NCBI RefSeq assembly: GCF_011074795.1
Contig: NZ_JAAMPF010000012.1
Coordinates: 372,001-436,000 of the forward strand
Origin: Marinobacter salicampi
Lineage (GTDB): Bacteria > Pseudomonadota > Gammaproteobacteria > Pseudomonadales > Oleiphilaceae
Length of the DNA: 64,000 bases
Direction of reading: 5' to 3'
Shown: piece by piece, positions 43,897-52,735 of the stretch
How the letters are laid out: each line of letters begins with the position of its first letter
How positions within the stretch are numbered: position 1 is the first letter of the stretch
Notes under the pieces: model-generated
The model's input: the letters and a program-made list of their open reading frames with translations, nothing else
The model's database searches: none
What the model was told of the DNA's origin: nothing
Made by a program: the position numbers and the translations under genes

Positions 43897-45534
43897 TCAG
43901 ACCTTGAAACGGGCCGCCTGACTATTGAGCTGTTCTGCAGAATGCGCCAGGGATTTTCCAATCTCATCAATAGTGGCTGAGCGGGAGGCTCCCTCGGTGG
44001 CCAGGTCGTTGATCTGGATAACGCTGCGATTGATCTCGTCCACCACCTGGGTCTGCTCTTCCGTCGCGGACGCCACGCTGGCATTGACGTCAGCCAGGTC
44101 ATTCATGGCCCCGAGAATGGCGTTAAGCTCCACTTCGGCATCGGCAGCCAGCTTCTCTGTTTCCTGCGCCTGCTTGCTGCCGACCTCCATAACAGAAACC
44201 ACATCCGCTACCCCGCCTTGCAGGGCAGTGACCATCACCTGGATGTCTTCCGTTGATTTCTGGGTACGCTTGGCCAGGGTCCGGACCTCATCGGCCACCA
44301 CCGAGAACCCCCGGCCCTGCTCACCGGCCCTTGCAGCCTCGATGGCGGCATTTAGGGCCAGCAGGTTGGTCTGGTCGGCGATGTCACGGATAACGTCCAG
44401 CACCGAACTGATGTTGTCGGAATCCTTCGACAAGGCCCGGATAACATCCACGCCCTTTGAAATCTGCGCGGCCAGCTGGTGCACCTGCCCCGAGGACTTC
44501 CGGACGATCACAGCGCCCTTCTCGCCGTTCTGGCGGGCCTGCTGGGTTGCGTCGGCTGCGGTCGACGCGTTACCTGCCACTTCCTCAATGGCGCTTTGCA
44601 TTTCGTTGATGGCAGCGGCCACCATGGCGATGGCGTCGGTCTGTTTGGCAACTCCATCCCTGTTGTCAGCGGCCTCGCGATCAAGCTGATGGGCCCCGTC
44701 GGCCAATTGCTCCGATAACTGCTGGATGGTGCGGATCATGGTCTGAAGGTTCGCCAGTACCTTGTTGAAGCTTTCAGACAGGCGCCCCAGGTCGTCGTTG
44801 ACCTCCACCGGTATACGTTGCGTCAGGTCGCCCTCCCCTTCGGCAATCTCGTCCAGTCGCCTGCGGATCTGGTTGATGGCCATGGCCACCAGCTTGCTGG
44901 ACATGAAAAAGAGAATGGCTCCGATCAGCACGGCAGCCAGGGTAATGGTAACGGTAAGGGCTGCGCTCTGCTGGCCCTCGGCAGAAGCCTGTTTAGCCAG
45001 CTCCTGGGCCTGTTCGTCTGCAAACGCCCCCACCTTGTCGTAGTAGTCGCGCAACTCGCCAAACCTGGAATCGGATTCGCCACTCAGCAGTGCCCTGGCG
45101 CCCCTGGCATCACCGTTACGGGCCAGGGCCATTGAGTTCACAGCGGAGCTGCGCCAGTCATCAAAGGACCTCTGGAAGCCCTGAACCAGACTGTCACCCT
45201 GTTCTATGCCCAGCCTGAGCCGGGCGTTTGCCATACGCTCCAGTGCCTGATCAGCATTTTCATGGAAGTCGGCCTGGTGCTGTTCCGCGACCTGGCCACC
45301 TTCAGCAAAGTTTATATACGCCATCTGTGCGACCAGGGCCTGGTAGAGGTCCCGGTCCGCATTCAGCACTTCACTGACCGCAGGCAGGAGGTTTTCGGCG
45401 AGGTAGTCACTGTCAGCGACCAGATTCCGCGAGGTGGTCACACTAAGGCTTCCAACGATAAGCACACTGACAATGGCGACGATGAAAGGCAGGGCAATCT
45501 TCGTTCTGAGGCCAAGTTTTCTGAGAAAGTTCAT
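43897..45534 (-). CDS. Methyl-accepting chemotaxis protein with periplasmic four-helix sensor
   Basis: A 545-residue receptor: first membrane helix (about 12-32), a helical periplasmic domain of about 155 residues, second helix (about 192-212), a HAMP domain, then the coiled-coil with the tip [27 protein letters not shown]. The ligand is unknown. The start at 45534 ([12 protein letters not shown]) gives the usual short cytoplasmic lead; an 18-residue extension in the frame is unlikely. No CheR-binding pentapeptide is seen at the C-terminus. Single gene. Confidence 0.9.
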   Translation of the reverse strand: MNFLRKLGLRTKIALPFIVAIVSVLIVGSLSVTTSRNLVADSDYLAENLLPAVSEVLNADRDLYQALVAQMAYINFAEGGQVAEQHQADFHENADQALERMANARLRLGIEQGDSLVQGFQRSFDDWRSSAVNSMALARNGDARGARALLSGESDSRFGELRDYYDKVGAFADEQAQELAKQASAEGQQSAALTVTITLAAVLIGAILFFMSSKLVAMAINQIRRRLDEIAEGEGDLTQRIPVEVNDDLGRLSESFNKVLANLQTMIRTIQQLSEQLADGAHQLDREAADNRDGVAKQTDAIAMVAAAINEMQSAIEEVAGNASTAADATQQARQNGEKGAVIVRKSSGQVHQLAAQISKGVDVIRALSKDSDNISSVLDVIRDIADQTNLLALNAAIEAARAGEQGRGFSVVADEVRTLAKRTQKSTEDIQVMVTALQGGVADVVSVMEVGSKQAQETEKLAADAEVELNAILGAMNDLADVNASVASATEEQTQVVDEINRSVIQINDLATEGASRSATIDEIGKSLAHSAEQLNSQAARFKV

Positions 45535-45738
45535 AGGATAGGAGCGCTCGCTAGTCCAGCTGTGCCCCGAAGCTGAAGGGATGGGCACTTTGGGACGAGC
45601 GTAGCACCTATGCAGAGACCACTAGGCCCTTGATTTGTGGCGTTCTTGTTGCGAAACATGTCGGTATTGCACATTTCGTCAAGCAGGTGCGACAACTCGA
45701 CTTTGTGCTCTGCCCGGGACGCGGCCTGACAAGCACTT

Positions 45739-47364
45739 TTACCCCACGAACATTTTCTTCGCCAGCGGTAGCCCCCGAAAGCCACTGACAGCCACAGTCG
45801 CAAGCAGCCCACCGATCATGGCGCCGGCCACGCCACAGGTCATCACATCCTGCCCCGTCAGGTAGAGGCCGGGGATCCGGGTTTTTGGCTTCAGCCAATC
45901 CTGCTCGAAGCGGCCCGGCGTGTGGTTCAGGCCGTAGATCTCGCCCTTGCTGTAGCGGCAGAAGTAATCGGTGGACAGGGGGGTGGACAACTCGTAGTAA
46001 TCCACCTTGCCCTCCAGATGGGGCAGCTTTTCGTAAAGCTTGGCCAGCAGCCGCTGGGCGAAGACCTCCTTTTCGGCTTCGTACTCTTCTCCCCGCTTGC
46101 CCCAGGTTTTGTCCGCCCATCGTTCGTACCACTCGTAGGGACCCGGCGCGACAATCTCGATGGTGGCCCGGCCCGGGTAGCGTTCGGCAAAGCTCGGGTC
46201 CTTGGCAGACGGAAAGGAAATGTACGTCAGCGGGATGTCGGTCTCATCCGGCGCTGCCATGAAATCGCTGACCTGCTTTTCATAATCTGCGCCTGGGTAA
46301 ATCCAGAAGTTGGTTTTCGGCAGCTTCAGGTTCTCGGCGGTGTCCTGCAGGCCAATGTACAAGCAATTGCTGGCCATGGACCTTTCCACGGTTTTCAGCT
46401 TTTCCTGGTAAAAGGCATGGTGAGGTGCGGTTTCCGGCAACAGCTTGTCGAATGTGTTGAACACGCCGGCGTTACTGATCACCAGCGGCGCACGGACCTC
46501 TTCACCATCGGCCATGCCCACGCCAACAGCCTTGCCCTTCTCGATCAGGATCTCCTTCACATCGGCGTAGGTGAACACTTCCCCGCCGCTTTGCTGGATG
46601 ACCGGAATAATAGTTTTTGCCATCTCCGAGGCGCCGCCGATGGGGTAGTAGCCGCCGTACAGATAGTGCCGGGCGATCAGGGCATGAATAATGAAGCTGG
46701 ATTCCGCCGGCGGCAGGCCATTGTCGCCCCACTGGCCTGTAAGCACGGCGATCAGTTCCTGGTTGCCGGTCAGGCTTTCCAGCACCTCTCGGGTTGGCCG
46801 GTTCAGGTAGGAAGGCGCGGCCCGACTGACCAGCTTGCGCAGGGGCCCGGCGGCAAGGTCCGGAAGCACCTTGCCGATCACCAGCCCCGGCATGGCACTG
46901 GCCACTTTTTTCAGGTAAACCAGATAGGTATCGATGGCTTTGTCTTCACCGGGGAACGCCTTCTTCAGTTCCGCCTTGAACGCCTCCGGCCCCGCCACCA
47001 GGTCCACATGGCGGTCGCCAAGAAAAATCCGGTCAAAGTGACTGTCCATGGGTGCCCATTTGAGCTGGCCATCGGTAATATGGTCGAACAGACGCTTGGT
47101 GAGGGTGTGGTCGGCGCCCACATCCCCGATGTAATGCACGCCCACATCCCACTCGTAGCCGTTGCGCTCGTAGCTGTGGGTAAAGCCGCCAGCGGTGTAG
47201 TGTTGCTCAAACACCACCACTTTCCTGCCCAGCTTGCTCATGCAGGCGGCGGTGGTCAGCCCACCGATGCCGGAGCCGATCACGATGGCGTCGTAGGGAC
47301 CCTCAAGACGACTGGCGCGATAACGACGGCCGACACGGATAGTGCTTGGCTTAGGGCTGCTCAT
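45739..47364 (-). CDS. Phytoene-desaturase/retinol-saturase-like FAD oxidoreductase
   Basis: A 541-residue flavoprotein with the N-terminal dinucleotide fold V-I-G-S-G-I-G-G-L-T-T-A-A and A-G-G-F-T-H-S-Y, and the C-terminal FAD motif G-L-Y-L-T-G-Q-D-V-M-T-C-G-V-A-G-A-M-I-G-G-L. This architecture is shared by carotene isomerase (CrtISO), phytoene desaturases and mammalian retinol saturase (RetSat). The last is the closest impression because of H-Y-I-G-D-V-G and the C-terminal G-Q-D. It likely acts on a long polyene or lipid. No carotenoid genes are nearby. The start ATG at 47364 has no strong ribosome-binding site. Confidence 0.85.
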   Translation of the reverse strand: MSSPKPSTIRVGRRYRASRLEGPYDAIVIGSGIGGLTTAACMSKLGRKVVVFEQHYTAGGFTHSYERNGYEWDVGVHYIGDVGADHTLTKRLFDHITDGQLKWAPMDSHFDRIFLGDRHVDLVAGPEAFKAELKKAFPGEDKAIDTYLVYLKKVASAMPGLVIGKVLPDLAAGPLRKLVSRAAPSYLNRPTREVLESLTGNQELIAVLTGQWGDNGLPPAESSFIIHALIARHYLYGGYYPIGGASEMAKTIIPVIQQSGGEVFTYADVKEILIEKGKAVGVGMADGEEVRAPLVISNAGVFNTFDKLLPETAPHHAFYQEKLKTVERSMASNCLYIGLQDTAENLKLPKTNFWIYPGADYEKQVSDFMAAPDETDIPLTYISFPSAKDPSFAERYPGRATIEIVAPGPYEWYERWADKTWGKRGEEYEAEKEVFAQRLLAKLYEKLPHLEGKVDYYELSTPLSTDYFCRYSKGEIYGLNHTPGRFEQDWLKPKTRIPGLYLTGQDVMTCGVAGAMIGGLLATVAVSGFRGLPLAKKMFVG

Positions 47365-47555
47365 GGGATTTATTCCTTGTATTGTTGTGTGTGATCGGCG
47401 ACAGAACCCTCAAGCAGGAGCGTGACCACCGCTTGTGCCTGCAGTGTCTAGGCGCGGATGTTCACCTTCGGTAACGCCTGCCCACCGAACATCAGCCGGT
47501 ACAGATTGGGTTCGTCTTTTATCGTTCCCCGCCCTCTTCCGTGTTACTGAGCCTG

Positions 47556-48074
47556 TCAGCCCAACGCATCTCTCTTTGCCTCAAGCCGCGTCTGCGCCTC
47601 GAAGGCAGTCTGGTAAACCTCAGGCTCAGCCAGCATTCGCGCGACACCAGCCGTAGAAGCACCCCATACACAGTGCGCCGCGAGCATCAACAGATTGCGG
47701 CGCAAAGGATGCTTGGTGGCCGGGCGAAGTATCGTCGCTGCGGGAATCCAGCCGAGGTAGCTGGCAGCCCATACCGTCACGCCAAAGCCGGCACCCCGGA
47801 GTATCGGGCGGGGCCGTTTATGCAGGAACAGACCGTAGAAAGCGCCGGTCGCGGCGCCATAGACAAAATGGGAGGCCAGGGTAAGTTCGACCATGGACCT
47901 GTCATCGACAGTCCTGTCGATGGGCGAGCGCTCGACCAGATCCTCCATGATTTCCCGTGGTGGAAGCGGGTAGCGCTCTTCCCGGGGCAGTTTGCGATGC
48001 AGTTTTTCCATGGCTATGGTCATCGGCACTGTCGCCAGCAAGCCTCCCAACGCGCCAGCAAGATATGGATTCAT
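47556..48074 (-). CDS. Membrane protein of unknown function (DUF1440-like)
   Basis: A 172-residue protein starting M-N-P-Y-L-A-G-A-L-G-G-L-L-A-T-V-P-M-T. It has two to three hydrophobic segments, a polar region with P-P-R-E-I-M-E-D-L-V, then H-F-V-Y-G-A-A-T-G-A-F-Y-G and a repeat of the small-residue pattern H-C-V-W-G-A-S-T-A-G. The pattern recalls DUF1440/YagU-type membrane proteins, but this is tentative. AAGGA precedes the ATG at 48074; the frame extends 12 codons further with no support. Single gene. Confidence 0.65.
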   Translation of the reverse strand: MNPYLAGALGGLLATVPMTIAMEKLHRKLPREERYPLPPREIMEDLVERSPIDRTVDDRSMVELTLASHFVYGAATGAFYGLFLHKRPRPILRGAGFGVTVWAASYLGWIPAATILRPATKHPLRRNLLMLAAHCVWGASTAGVARMLAEPEVYQTAFEAQTRLEAKRDALG

Positions 48075-48220
48075 AGGAGGTTCCTTCCCTTTCATGTCCA
48101 TGGACCTCAACTCTACTGCAGCATTTCACCCCCCGCAAACAGTCCGGGGGGCCAAAAGGTTGACCCCACCCTCCCCTGGAATCAGACTCAGGCATACACA
48201 CCCATCACGCGTACAAGCCG

Positions 48221-48535
48221 ATGCCAGAGAAAGTTAAAACACGGATTCTTCTCCATTCCAGGTTCCTTAACGCCTACCTGGTACGCTACCCCGAGGGTCA
48301 TAAAGTCGTGCCCCATGTCGACATGGTCTCCGGGGGTCGCCTCTACAAGCTGAACTGCGTGCTGGCAAAACCGAGATCAGGCGGCGAGTTCATCTGCGAA
48401 AAAAACATCTTCAATCTGTTCGGCCGGGTCATACTCTTTCGGCCTGACCTGCACCAGCACCGGGTCTCAAGAATAGAGCGGGGTAATCGGTGGTTGCTCA
48501 GTTTTGCGTTCACCACCCAAAGCGAGAGCGCTTAG
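48221..48535 (+). CDS. Small 2OG-Fe(II) oxygenase-like protein
   Basis: A 104-residue protein resembling the core of a prolyl-4-hydroxylase-type jelly roll. H32-x-D34 (P-H-V-D-M-V), a second His at about 80 in Q-H-R-V, and Arg90 in G-N-R-W-L-L-S-F-A-F fit the iron and 2-oxoglutarate ligands. Between them lies Y-K-L-N-C-V-L-A-K-P-R-S-G-G-E-F, a typical strand pair. It is far shorter than most members (about 180-250), so it is either a minimal domain or a truncated gene. No ribosome-binding site is obvious. Its stop is three bases from that of the convergent small membrane peptide. Confidence 0.65.
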   Translation: MPEKVKTRILLHSRFLNAYLVRYPEGHKVVPHVDMVSGGRLYKLNCVLAKPRSGGEFICEKNIFNLFGRVILFRPDLHQHRVSRIERGNRWLLSFAFTTQSESA

Positions 48536-48538
48536 ATC

Positions 48539-48704
48539 CTAACCAATCTCCAGCTCCGCCCGGGATCGCTCGCCTGAAGAGACAAAGGCGGAGCCCACCA
48601 GGTAGGCCACGGTGAGCGGGCACAGCCTTTCGACGAACATCAGCATCATGATGATCATCTGACCGGCGCCGGACAGTTCTTCGGTCAGGCCTCCGAATTT
48701 TCAT
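48539..48704 (-). pseudogene. Probable frameshifted small membrane protein
   Basis: A strong ribosome-binding site (GGGAGG) lies eight bases before an ATG at 48704, but that frame gives an arginine-rich sequence. Skipping one A in the AAAA right after the start gives a coherent 54-residue membrane-like product (start M-K-F-G-G-L-T-E-E-L, then M-I-I-M-M-L-M-F-V-E-R-L). The stop is at 48539. An internal ATG at 48658 would restart this frame without a ribosome-binding site. It is either a recent one-base insertion, a sequencing error or unusual decoding. Confidence 0.5.
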
Positions 48705-48900
48705 GCTGATTTCCTCCCTGGCAGCTGACCGCACGCCATCTGATTAATCAACTGACCAACCAGAACCGTTACAAACGGGGGGGCCGGAGAAGTTAAGGGT
48801 TAAAAAATACATCCGTCGCTGATTCCCCACCGTAGCTCCCTTAAGCACACCTGCTTATAACGCAGGCTAAACGAAGAACCCAGGACTGGAAGACGGACCC

Positions 48901-49686
48901 ATGTGGACACTCATTACAGGCGCAGGCTCCGGTATTGGCCGGGCACTGGCATTGCAGCTGGCGGAGATGGGGCACGACCTGATCCTCGCTGGTCGTACTG
49001 AATCAAAACTTGCAGAGATCGCAGGCCAAATCGGCAGGGACTGGCCTCAACGCACGGTAGTCACTCAGGCTGTGGAGCTAGCAGACCCAGGCAGCACCCA
49101 TGAGCTGGCAGCCAAAGTGTGCACAGTAACCGACAGGCTCGGGGCTTTCATTCACTGCGCCGGTGCCGGCGAGCCGGCTGGGGATCTTGCCGGCCTCGCC
49201 CTGTCGGATTTCCAGGAGGCGCTCGCAGTGAACCTGACCGCGCCACTGTTACTTTCCAAGTCCCTGCTCCCTGTTCTGACAGGAAACGACCCCAGTGCGC
49301 GGGTAGTGATGATCGGCGCCGGCATGGACACCCAGGCCCAGACAGGTACAGGCAGTTACGGCATCAGCAAGATGGCACTTCGGCGGCTGGTTCAGCAGCT
49401 TGCAGTCGAGTTCGGCGCCCTGGCCGACGGGCCGTTGGTGAGCCTGTTCCAGCCGGGCCTGGTGGATACCCCCGGCATCCGCGACCATGTCCGGAAGGCC
49501 TCGGCGCTGGGTCTCCCCCACGCCTCGTGGTTAAGCGACCGCTTGGAGGCCGGCGACTGCCTGAGCGCCGAACAGGCCGCCAGCGCCCTCGCCTACACAT
49601 TGAGCGACCTCCCCCGGAGTGAGTTTAACGGGGGCGTGTTCAGGGCCGGGGAACTGGTGGACTCGCTGTCTTTTTCTGCCAGTTGA
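48901..49686 (+). CDS. Short-chain dehydrogenase/reductase family protein
   Basis: A 261-residue SDR with the cofactor loop T-G-A-G-S-G-I-G (residues 6-13), A-G-R-T (NADP-type Arg), and the active-site Y153-G-I-S-K157. The catalytic Ser expected about 13 residues before the Tyr is missing (the segment reads M-I-G-A-G-M-D-T), so catalysis may be altered or lost. Asn111 is present. The substrate is unknown. Single gene, convergent with the FkbM methyltransferase gene. Confidence 0.83.
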   Translation: MWTLITGAGSGIGRALALQLAEMGHDLILAGRTESKLAEIAGQIGRDWPQRTVVTQAVELADPGSTHELAAKVCTVTDRLGAFIHCAGAGEPAGDLAGLALSDFQEALAVNLTAPLLLSKSLLPVLTGNDPSARVVMIGAGMDTQAQTGTGSYGISKMALRRLVQQLAVEFGALADGPLVSLFQPGLVDTPGIRDHVRKASALGLPHASWLSDRLEAGDCLSAEQAASALAYTLSDLPRSEFNGGVFRAGELVDSLSFSAS

Positions 49687-49718
49687 GCCCCGGTTACTAG
49701 AGCGAACGGACTGAACCT

Positions 49719-50600
49719 TCAGGCCGCCTCCACAGACCGGGCTTTTTCCATGTCCAGCGTCGCCTTCACCGAACGCGAAAACTCGGCTTCTTTCTCGTGC
49801 GCAACGAAGAAGAAGTTATTCAGGTACTTGCTGAACTCCCTCGCCTCCAAAACTTCCGGGTTCTGGTCATGGCTCTGGTCAAACAGCGCGACCGGCTTCA
49901 GTTCATACTCCCCGATACTGACGAAATAACCGGCGTACCCAAGCCCTTCTATTTTACGGAAGATGTCTTCAATGGGGTAGTGATGGTGCCGGGCCTCAAT
50001 CTCGACCAGCATCAGCGGATGGTGCTTTGCAATGGTCCTGATCGCACCTTCAATCACCTGCAGCTCGTGGCCCTCGACGTCTATCTTGATCAGTCCCACC
50101 GGGCCGTCCAACTCTGTGTCGGCGATGTCGTCTAACGGCTTGAGGTTGATCTCGACTTCCTTGGCGCCAGTCTGCCCGGTTTCCTGATGGTCGTTCAGGG
50201 TGGCCCGGGTGTCATAGAGGGTGCCTTTGATGATGGGCACTCTGATTTTCTGCCGCCCTGTGGTATTCGAAAGCGCCAGGTCGAAAACCCGGCTTTTGGG
50301 AAAGCGGTCCCTCAGGCCTTTGTTGAGGCTTGGGAGGGGCTCAAAGAGATAGACATGATCAGGGCCGAACACATCCTCCAGGGCGGCACTGTAGAAGCCT
50401 ACATTGGCGCCGACATCGAGCATCGATGAGTTTCCGAAGTCGATAGTGCGAAGGAGTTTTGCTTCAATCTCGAAAGGGCAGTTGGCGGAAAGAGTCGTTT
50501 CGATTATCTGTTTGCGAAGGCGTTTCTTTTCCCGGGATGCTTTGAACGGTCGGTAATACCGGTGGTACATCTTTTTCAGAAGGGCTCTGATTGCGGACAT
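49719..50600 (-). CDS. FkbM-family methyltransferase
   Basis: A 293-residue SAM-dependent methyltransferase. Motif I is M-L-D-V-G-A-N-V-G-F-Y-S (about 60-70), followed by Y-L-F-E-P-L-P and the FkbM hallmark I-K-I-D-V-E-G-H-E-L-Q-V-I-E-G (about 175). FkbM enzymes usually methylate hydroxyl groups of sugars or polyketides. The N-terminus is basic (K-A-S-R-E-K-K-R-L-R-K). The start at ATG 50600 has GGAG nine bases upstream; a GTG at 50624 is the alternative. No surface-polysaccharide cluster is in the window, so the target is unknown. Confidence 0.85.
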   Translation of the reverse strand: MSAIRALLKKMYHRYYRPFKASREKKRLRKQIIETTLSANCPFEIEAKLLRTIDFGNSSMLDVGANVGFYSAALEDVFGPDHVYLFEPLPSLNKGLRDRFPKSRVFDLALSNTTGRQKIRVPIIKGTLYDTRATLNDHQETGQTGAKEVEINLKPLDDIADTELDGPVGLIKIDVEGHELQVIEGAIRTIAKHHPLMLVEIEARHHHYPIEDIFRKIEGLGYAGYFVSIGEYELKPVALFDQSHDQNPEVLEAREFSKYLNNFFFVAHEKEAEFSRSVKATLDMEKARSVEAA

Positions 50601-50699
50601 GGGAATACACTCCGTGTTTTCCACTTGCTCGAATTTTTGGGGTGAATAACGATCACACAGAGACCCCGGGCTTTCAATTTAAAAACACGTCAGATTAAG

Positions 50700-51416
50700 C
50701 TAATCCGTACCCTGCTTGACTTTTACGCTAACGGACGCAATTTCTGCCCCGGTCAACGGGCGCCAGCCCCCTGGCTCAAGTGAATCCTCCAGCTCGATCA
50801 CACCCATGCACTCCCGGTGCAATGCCGTGACCTCGTTCCCCACCGCAGCAAACATCCGCTTTACCTGATGGTGACGGCCTTCATAGATGGTTACCCTGGC
50901 CTCGTGGCTGCCCAGCACTTCGATCTGCGCCGGTGTGGTGGTGAGGTTTTCCCGGGCCAGATAAATGCCCTGGGCGAAACGCTCCGGCGCCTCGGAACTG
51001 ACCGGCTCAAGCGTGCGCACCCGGTAAACCTTCGGCTTTTTCCCGCCCGGGTCAGTCAGGCATCGCGACCACTGGCCATCACTGGTCAGAATCAGCAGCC
51101 CGGTACTGGCCCGGTCCAGACGCCCGGCAATGTGCAGCAGGCTCCGCAGTTCTGTGGGCACCAGTTCCATCACGGTCGGGTGGACAAGGTCGGAGGTTGC
51201 ACTGAGATAGCCTGCCGGCTTATTGAGCATGAGGTAGTGGCGAGGTTGACCTTGCAGGCGAGCACCTTGAAGCTTCACTTCAGAAAACCGGTCAATGATA
51301 TGGCCTGGTGTACGAATGACCTCGCCGTCCACAATCACATGGCCAGCGCTGACCCATTCCCGGGTGGTGCTGTAGCTTTGGCCGGTGTGCTTGCACAGGA
51401 GTCGGTCGAGTCGCAT
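50700..51416 (-). CDS. RsuA/RluB-family pseudouridine synthase
   Basis: A 238-residue enzyme with an N-terminal S4 RNA-binding domain (M-R-L-D-R-L-L-C-K-H...V-I-V-D-G-E-V-I, residues 1-50) and a catalytic domain with the nucleophile Asp in G-R-L-D-R-A-S-T-G-L-L. It also has the Y-E-G-R-H-H-Q-V-K-R-M-F motif. It converts uridine to pseudouridine in ribosomal RNA; the length and start point to the RsuA (16S) group rather than RluB, but this is uncertain. The preferred start is ATG 51416, which gives the family-typical M-R-L-D-R; ATG 51455 would add 13 residues. Single gene. Confidence 0.88.
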   Translation of the reverse strand: MRLDRLLCKHTGQSYSTTREWVSAGHVIVDGEVIRTPGHIIDRFSEVKLQGARLQGQPRHYLMLNKPAGYLSATSDLVHPTVMELVPTELRSLLHIAGRLDRASTGLLILTSDGQWSRCLTDPGGKKPKVYRVRTLEPVSSEAPERFAQGIYLARENLTTTPAQIEVLGSHEARVTIYEGRHHQVKRMFAAVGNEVTALHRECMGVIELEDSLEPGGWRPLTGAEIASVSVKVKQGTD

Positions 51417-51631
51417 GAAACCAGAGCCCGGGTATCGGAAGTCATAACCCGCCATCAGGAGCGCAGCAGGTTGTCAGATGGGCATCTTAGCCCAGATGCC
51501 GGTTCGGAATTTAAGAGTTCTCAGCGTTGGTTGAGAGTGGATAAAGGTACTTAAGTACCGTTCCCCCTCACCACCAGCCCTGCTAGTTTGGATCAATCAC
51601 CCTATCCCAAGCCACCCGAAGCGGAGGCCTC

Positions 51632-52072
51632 ATGCGGCCTTACAGTCAAATTCTCAGGTCTGTCGCGCTCATAATACTGACCATCCTCACATTTCAGGCA
51701 ACTCAGGCATCTCAAACAACCCAGGTACAGCAGGCAGATGACCAGACCCGTATCGCCCGGGACATGATCCGCACCCTGGAGGCCTACGCCGTCTACAAGA
51801 TGGGCCAATACGACCTGGCGTTCGAACGTTACCTCGCCCTCGCCGAGGACGGCAACCGCCAGGGCATGATGAACGTGGCCAATATGTATGCGGAAGGCAA
51901 AGGTGTGGAGCAGAGTGACAGTAACGCCTATCAGTGGAACCTCAGGCTGGCCGAATCCGGCGACCGGATTGGCATGGCGGCGGTCGCACAGGCTTATCGC
52001 ACCGGCAGAGGCGTAGAGCAGGACTCTGATAGGGCCAGGTTCTGGGACACGCGAGCCGGGGTTAAGGAATAG
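51632..52072 (+). CDS. Secreted Sel1-repeat protein
   Basis: A 146-residue protein with a signal peptide (A-L-I-I-L-T-I-L-T-F-Q-A-T-Q-A) and about two to three Sel1-like helical repeats: Y-L-A-L-A-E-D-G-N-R-Q-G-M-M-N-V-A-N-M-Y-A-E-G-K-G-V-E-Q and N-L-R-L-A-E-S-G-D-R-I-G-M-A-A-V-A-Q-A-Y-R-T-G-R-G-V-E-Q. Such repeats mediate protein-protein contacts in the periplasm. GGAGG lies about six bases before the ATG. It is convergent with the lipid-transport operon. Confidence 0.83.
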   Translation: MRPYSQILRSVALIILTILTFQATQASQTTQVQQADDQTRIARDMIRTLEAYAVYKMGQYDLAFERYLALAEDGNRQGMMNVANMYAEGKGVEQSDSNAYQWNLRLAESGDRIGMAAVAQAYRTGRGVEQDSDRARFWDTRAGVKE

Positions 52073-52105
52073 GTCCACCTCTACAGACGCGGGCCCCATA
52101 ACAGA

Positions 52106-52735
52106 TCAGTCCCTGGCCCCAGCCTGTTCCAGGAGCCAGTCCACAACCTCCCCGCTCAGGTCATCGCTGGCCCGACCAAAGGTTGCAACTACGCTTTCGA
52201 TTGTTTCGTCAGGGCTTGGTTTGCGGACTTCAAAGCTGCGGCTCGCGAGAATCCGCTGAGTGTTATTGTCGACCAGTTGCGCGTCGAGCCGAATTAGTAC
52301 TGTCGGTGTGCCATCAACATATTCACTCTGGAATGCCCGTAAACGGCTGTCCAACTGCAGGTCGGCATAGAGATTGGCATCGGCGCTACTCACGGAAGAG
52401 CCCTGGCCTACATGCTGAAACGCTTCGATCAGACGGTCCCGCAACAGGGTCGGAGCCAGGTCAGCCCAACGTGCCCCCCGATAGGAGGTTATTTCACTGT
52501 CCTGCACAACCGCTATACGCCGGCTGTCGAGTATATGGCCGGCCCGGGGTGTTCCGATCGCCAATGACTGGCTCAGTGGCGCCGCGCCGGGGCGCTCCTC
52601 CAGCGGCTCGTGAGGCAGCAGGAAAGCACGGACCGGTTCTCCCTCCGGCAGAATGGTGCAGGCGGTTAATGTGCTGAAAAGAACAGCGACCCCGATAAGC
52701 ATCAGGAAGGCCCGGAGGTTATGGCAGACAGTCAT
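52106..52735 (-). CDS. ABC-type transport auxiliary lipoprotein
   Basis: A 209-residue lipoprotein (lipobox S-T-L-T-A-C, about residue 26) of the PqiC/LptE-like auxiliary family linked to MCE transporters: R-A-F-L-L-P, D-S-R-R-I-A-V-V-Q-D-S-E-I-T-S-Y-R-G-A-R-W-A-D-L-A-P and the C-terminal A-S-R-S-F-E-V. It is thought to sit at the outer membrane and help MCE proteins transfer lipids. Its ATG overlaps the MlaD-like gene's stop by four bases (ATGA). It is the last gene of the operon permease-ATPase-MCE-lipoprotein. Confidence 0.87.
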   Translation of the reverse strand: MTVCHNLRAFLMLIGVAVLFSTLTACTILPEGEPVRAFLLPHEPLEERPGAAPLSQSLAIGTPRAGHILDSRRIAVVQDSEITSYRGARWADLAPTLLRDRLIEAFQHVGQGSSVSSADANLYADLQLDSRLRAFQSEYVDGTPTVLIRLDAQLVDNNTQRILASRSFEVRKPSPDETIESVVATFGRASDDLSGEVVDWLLEQAGARD

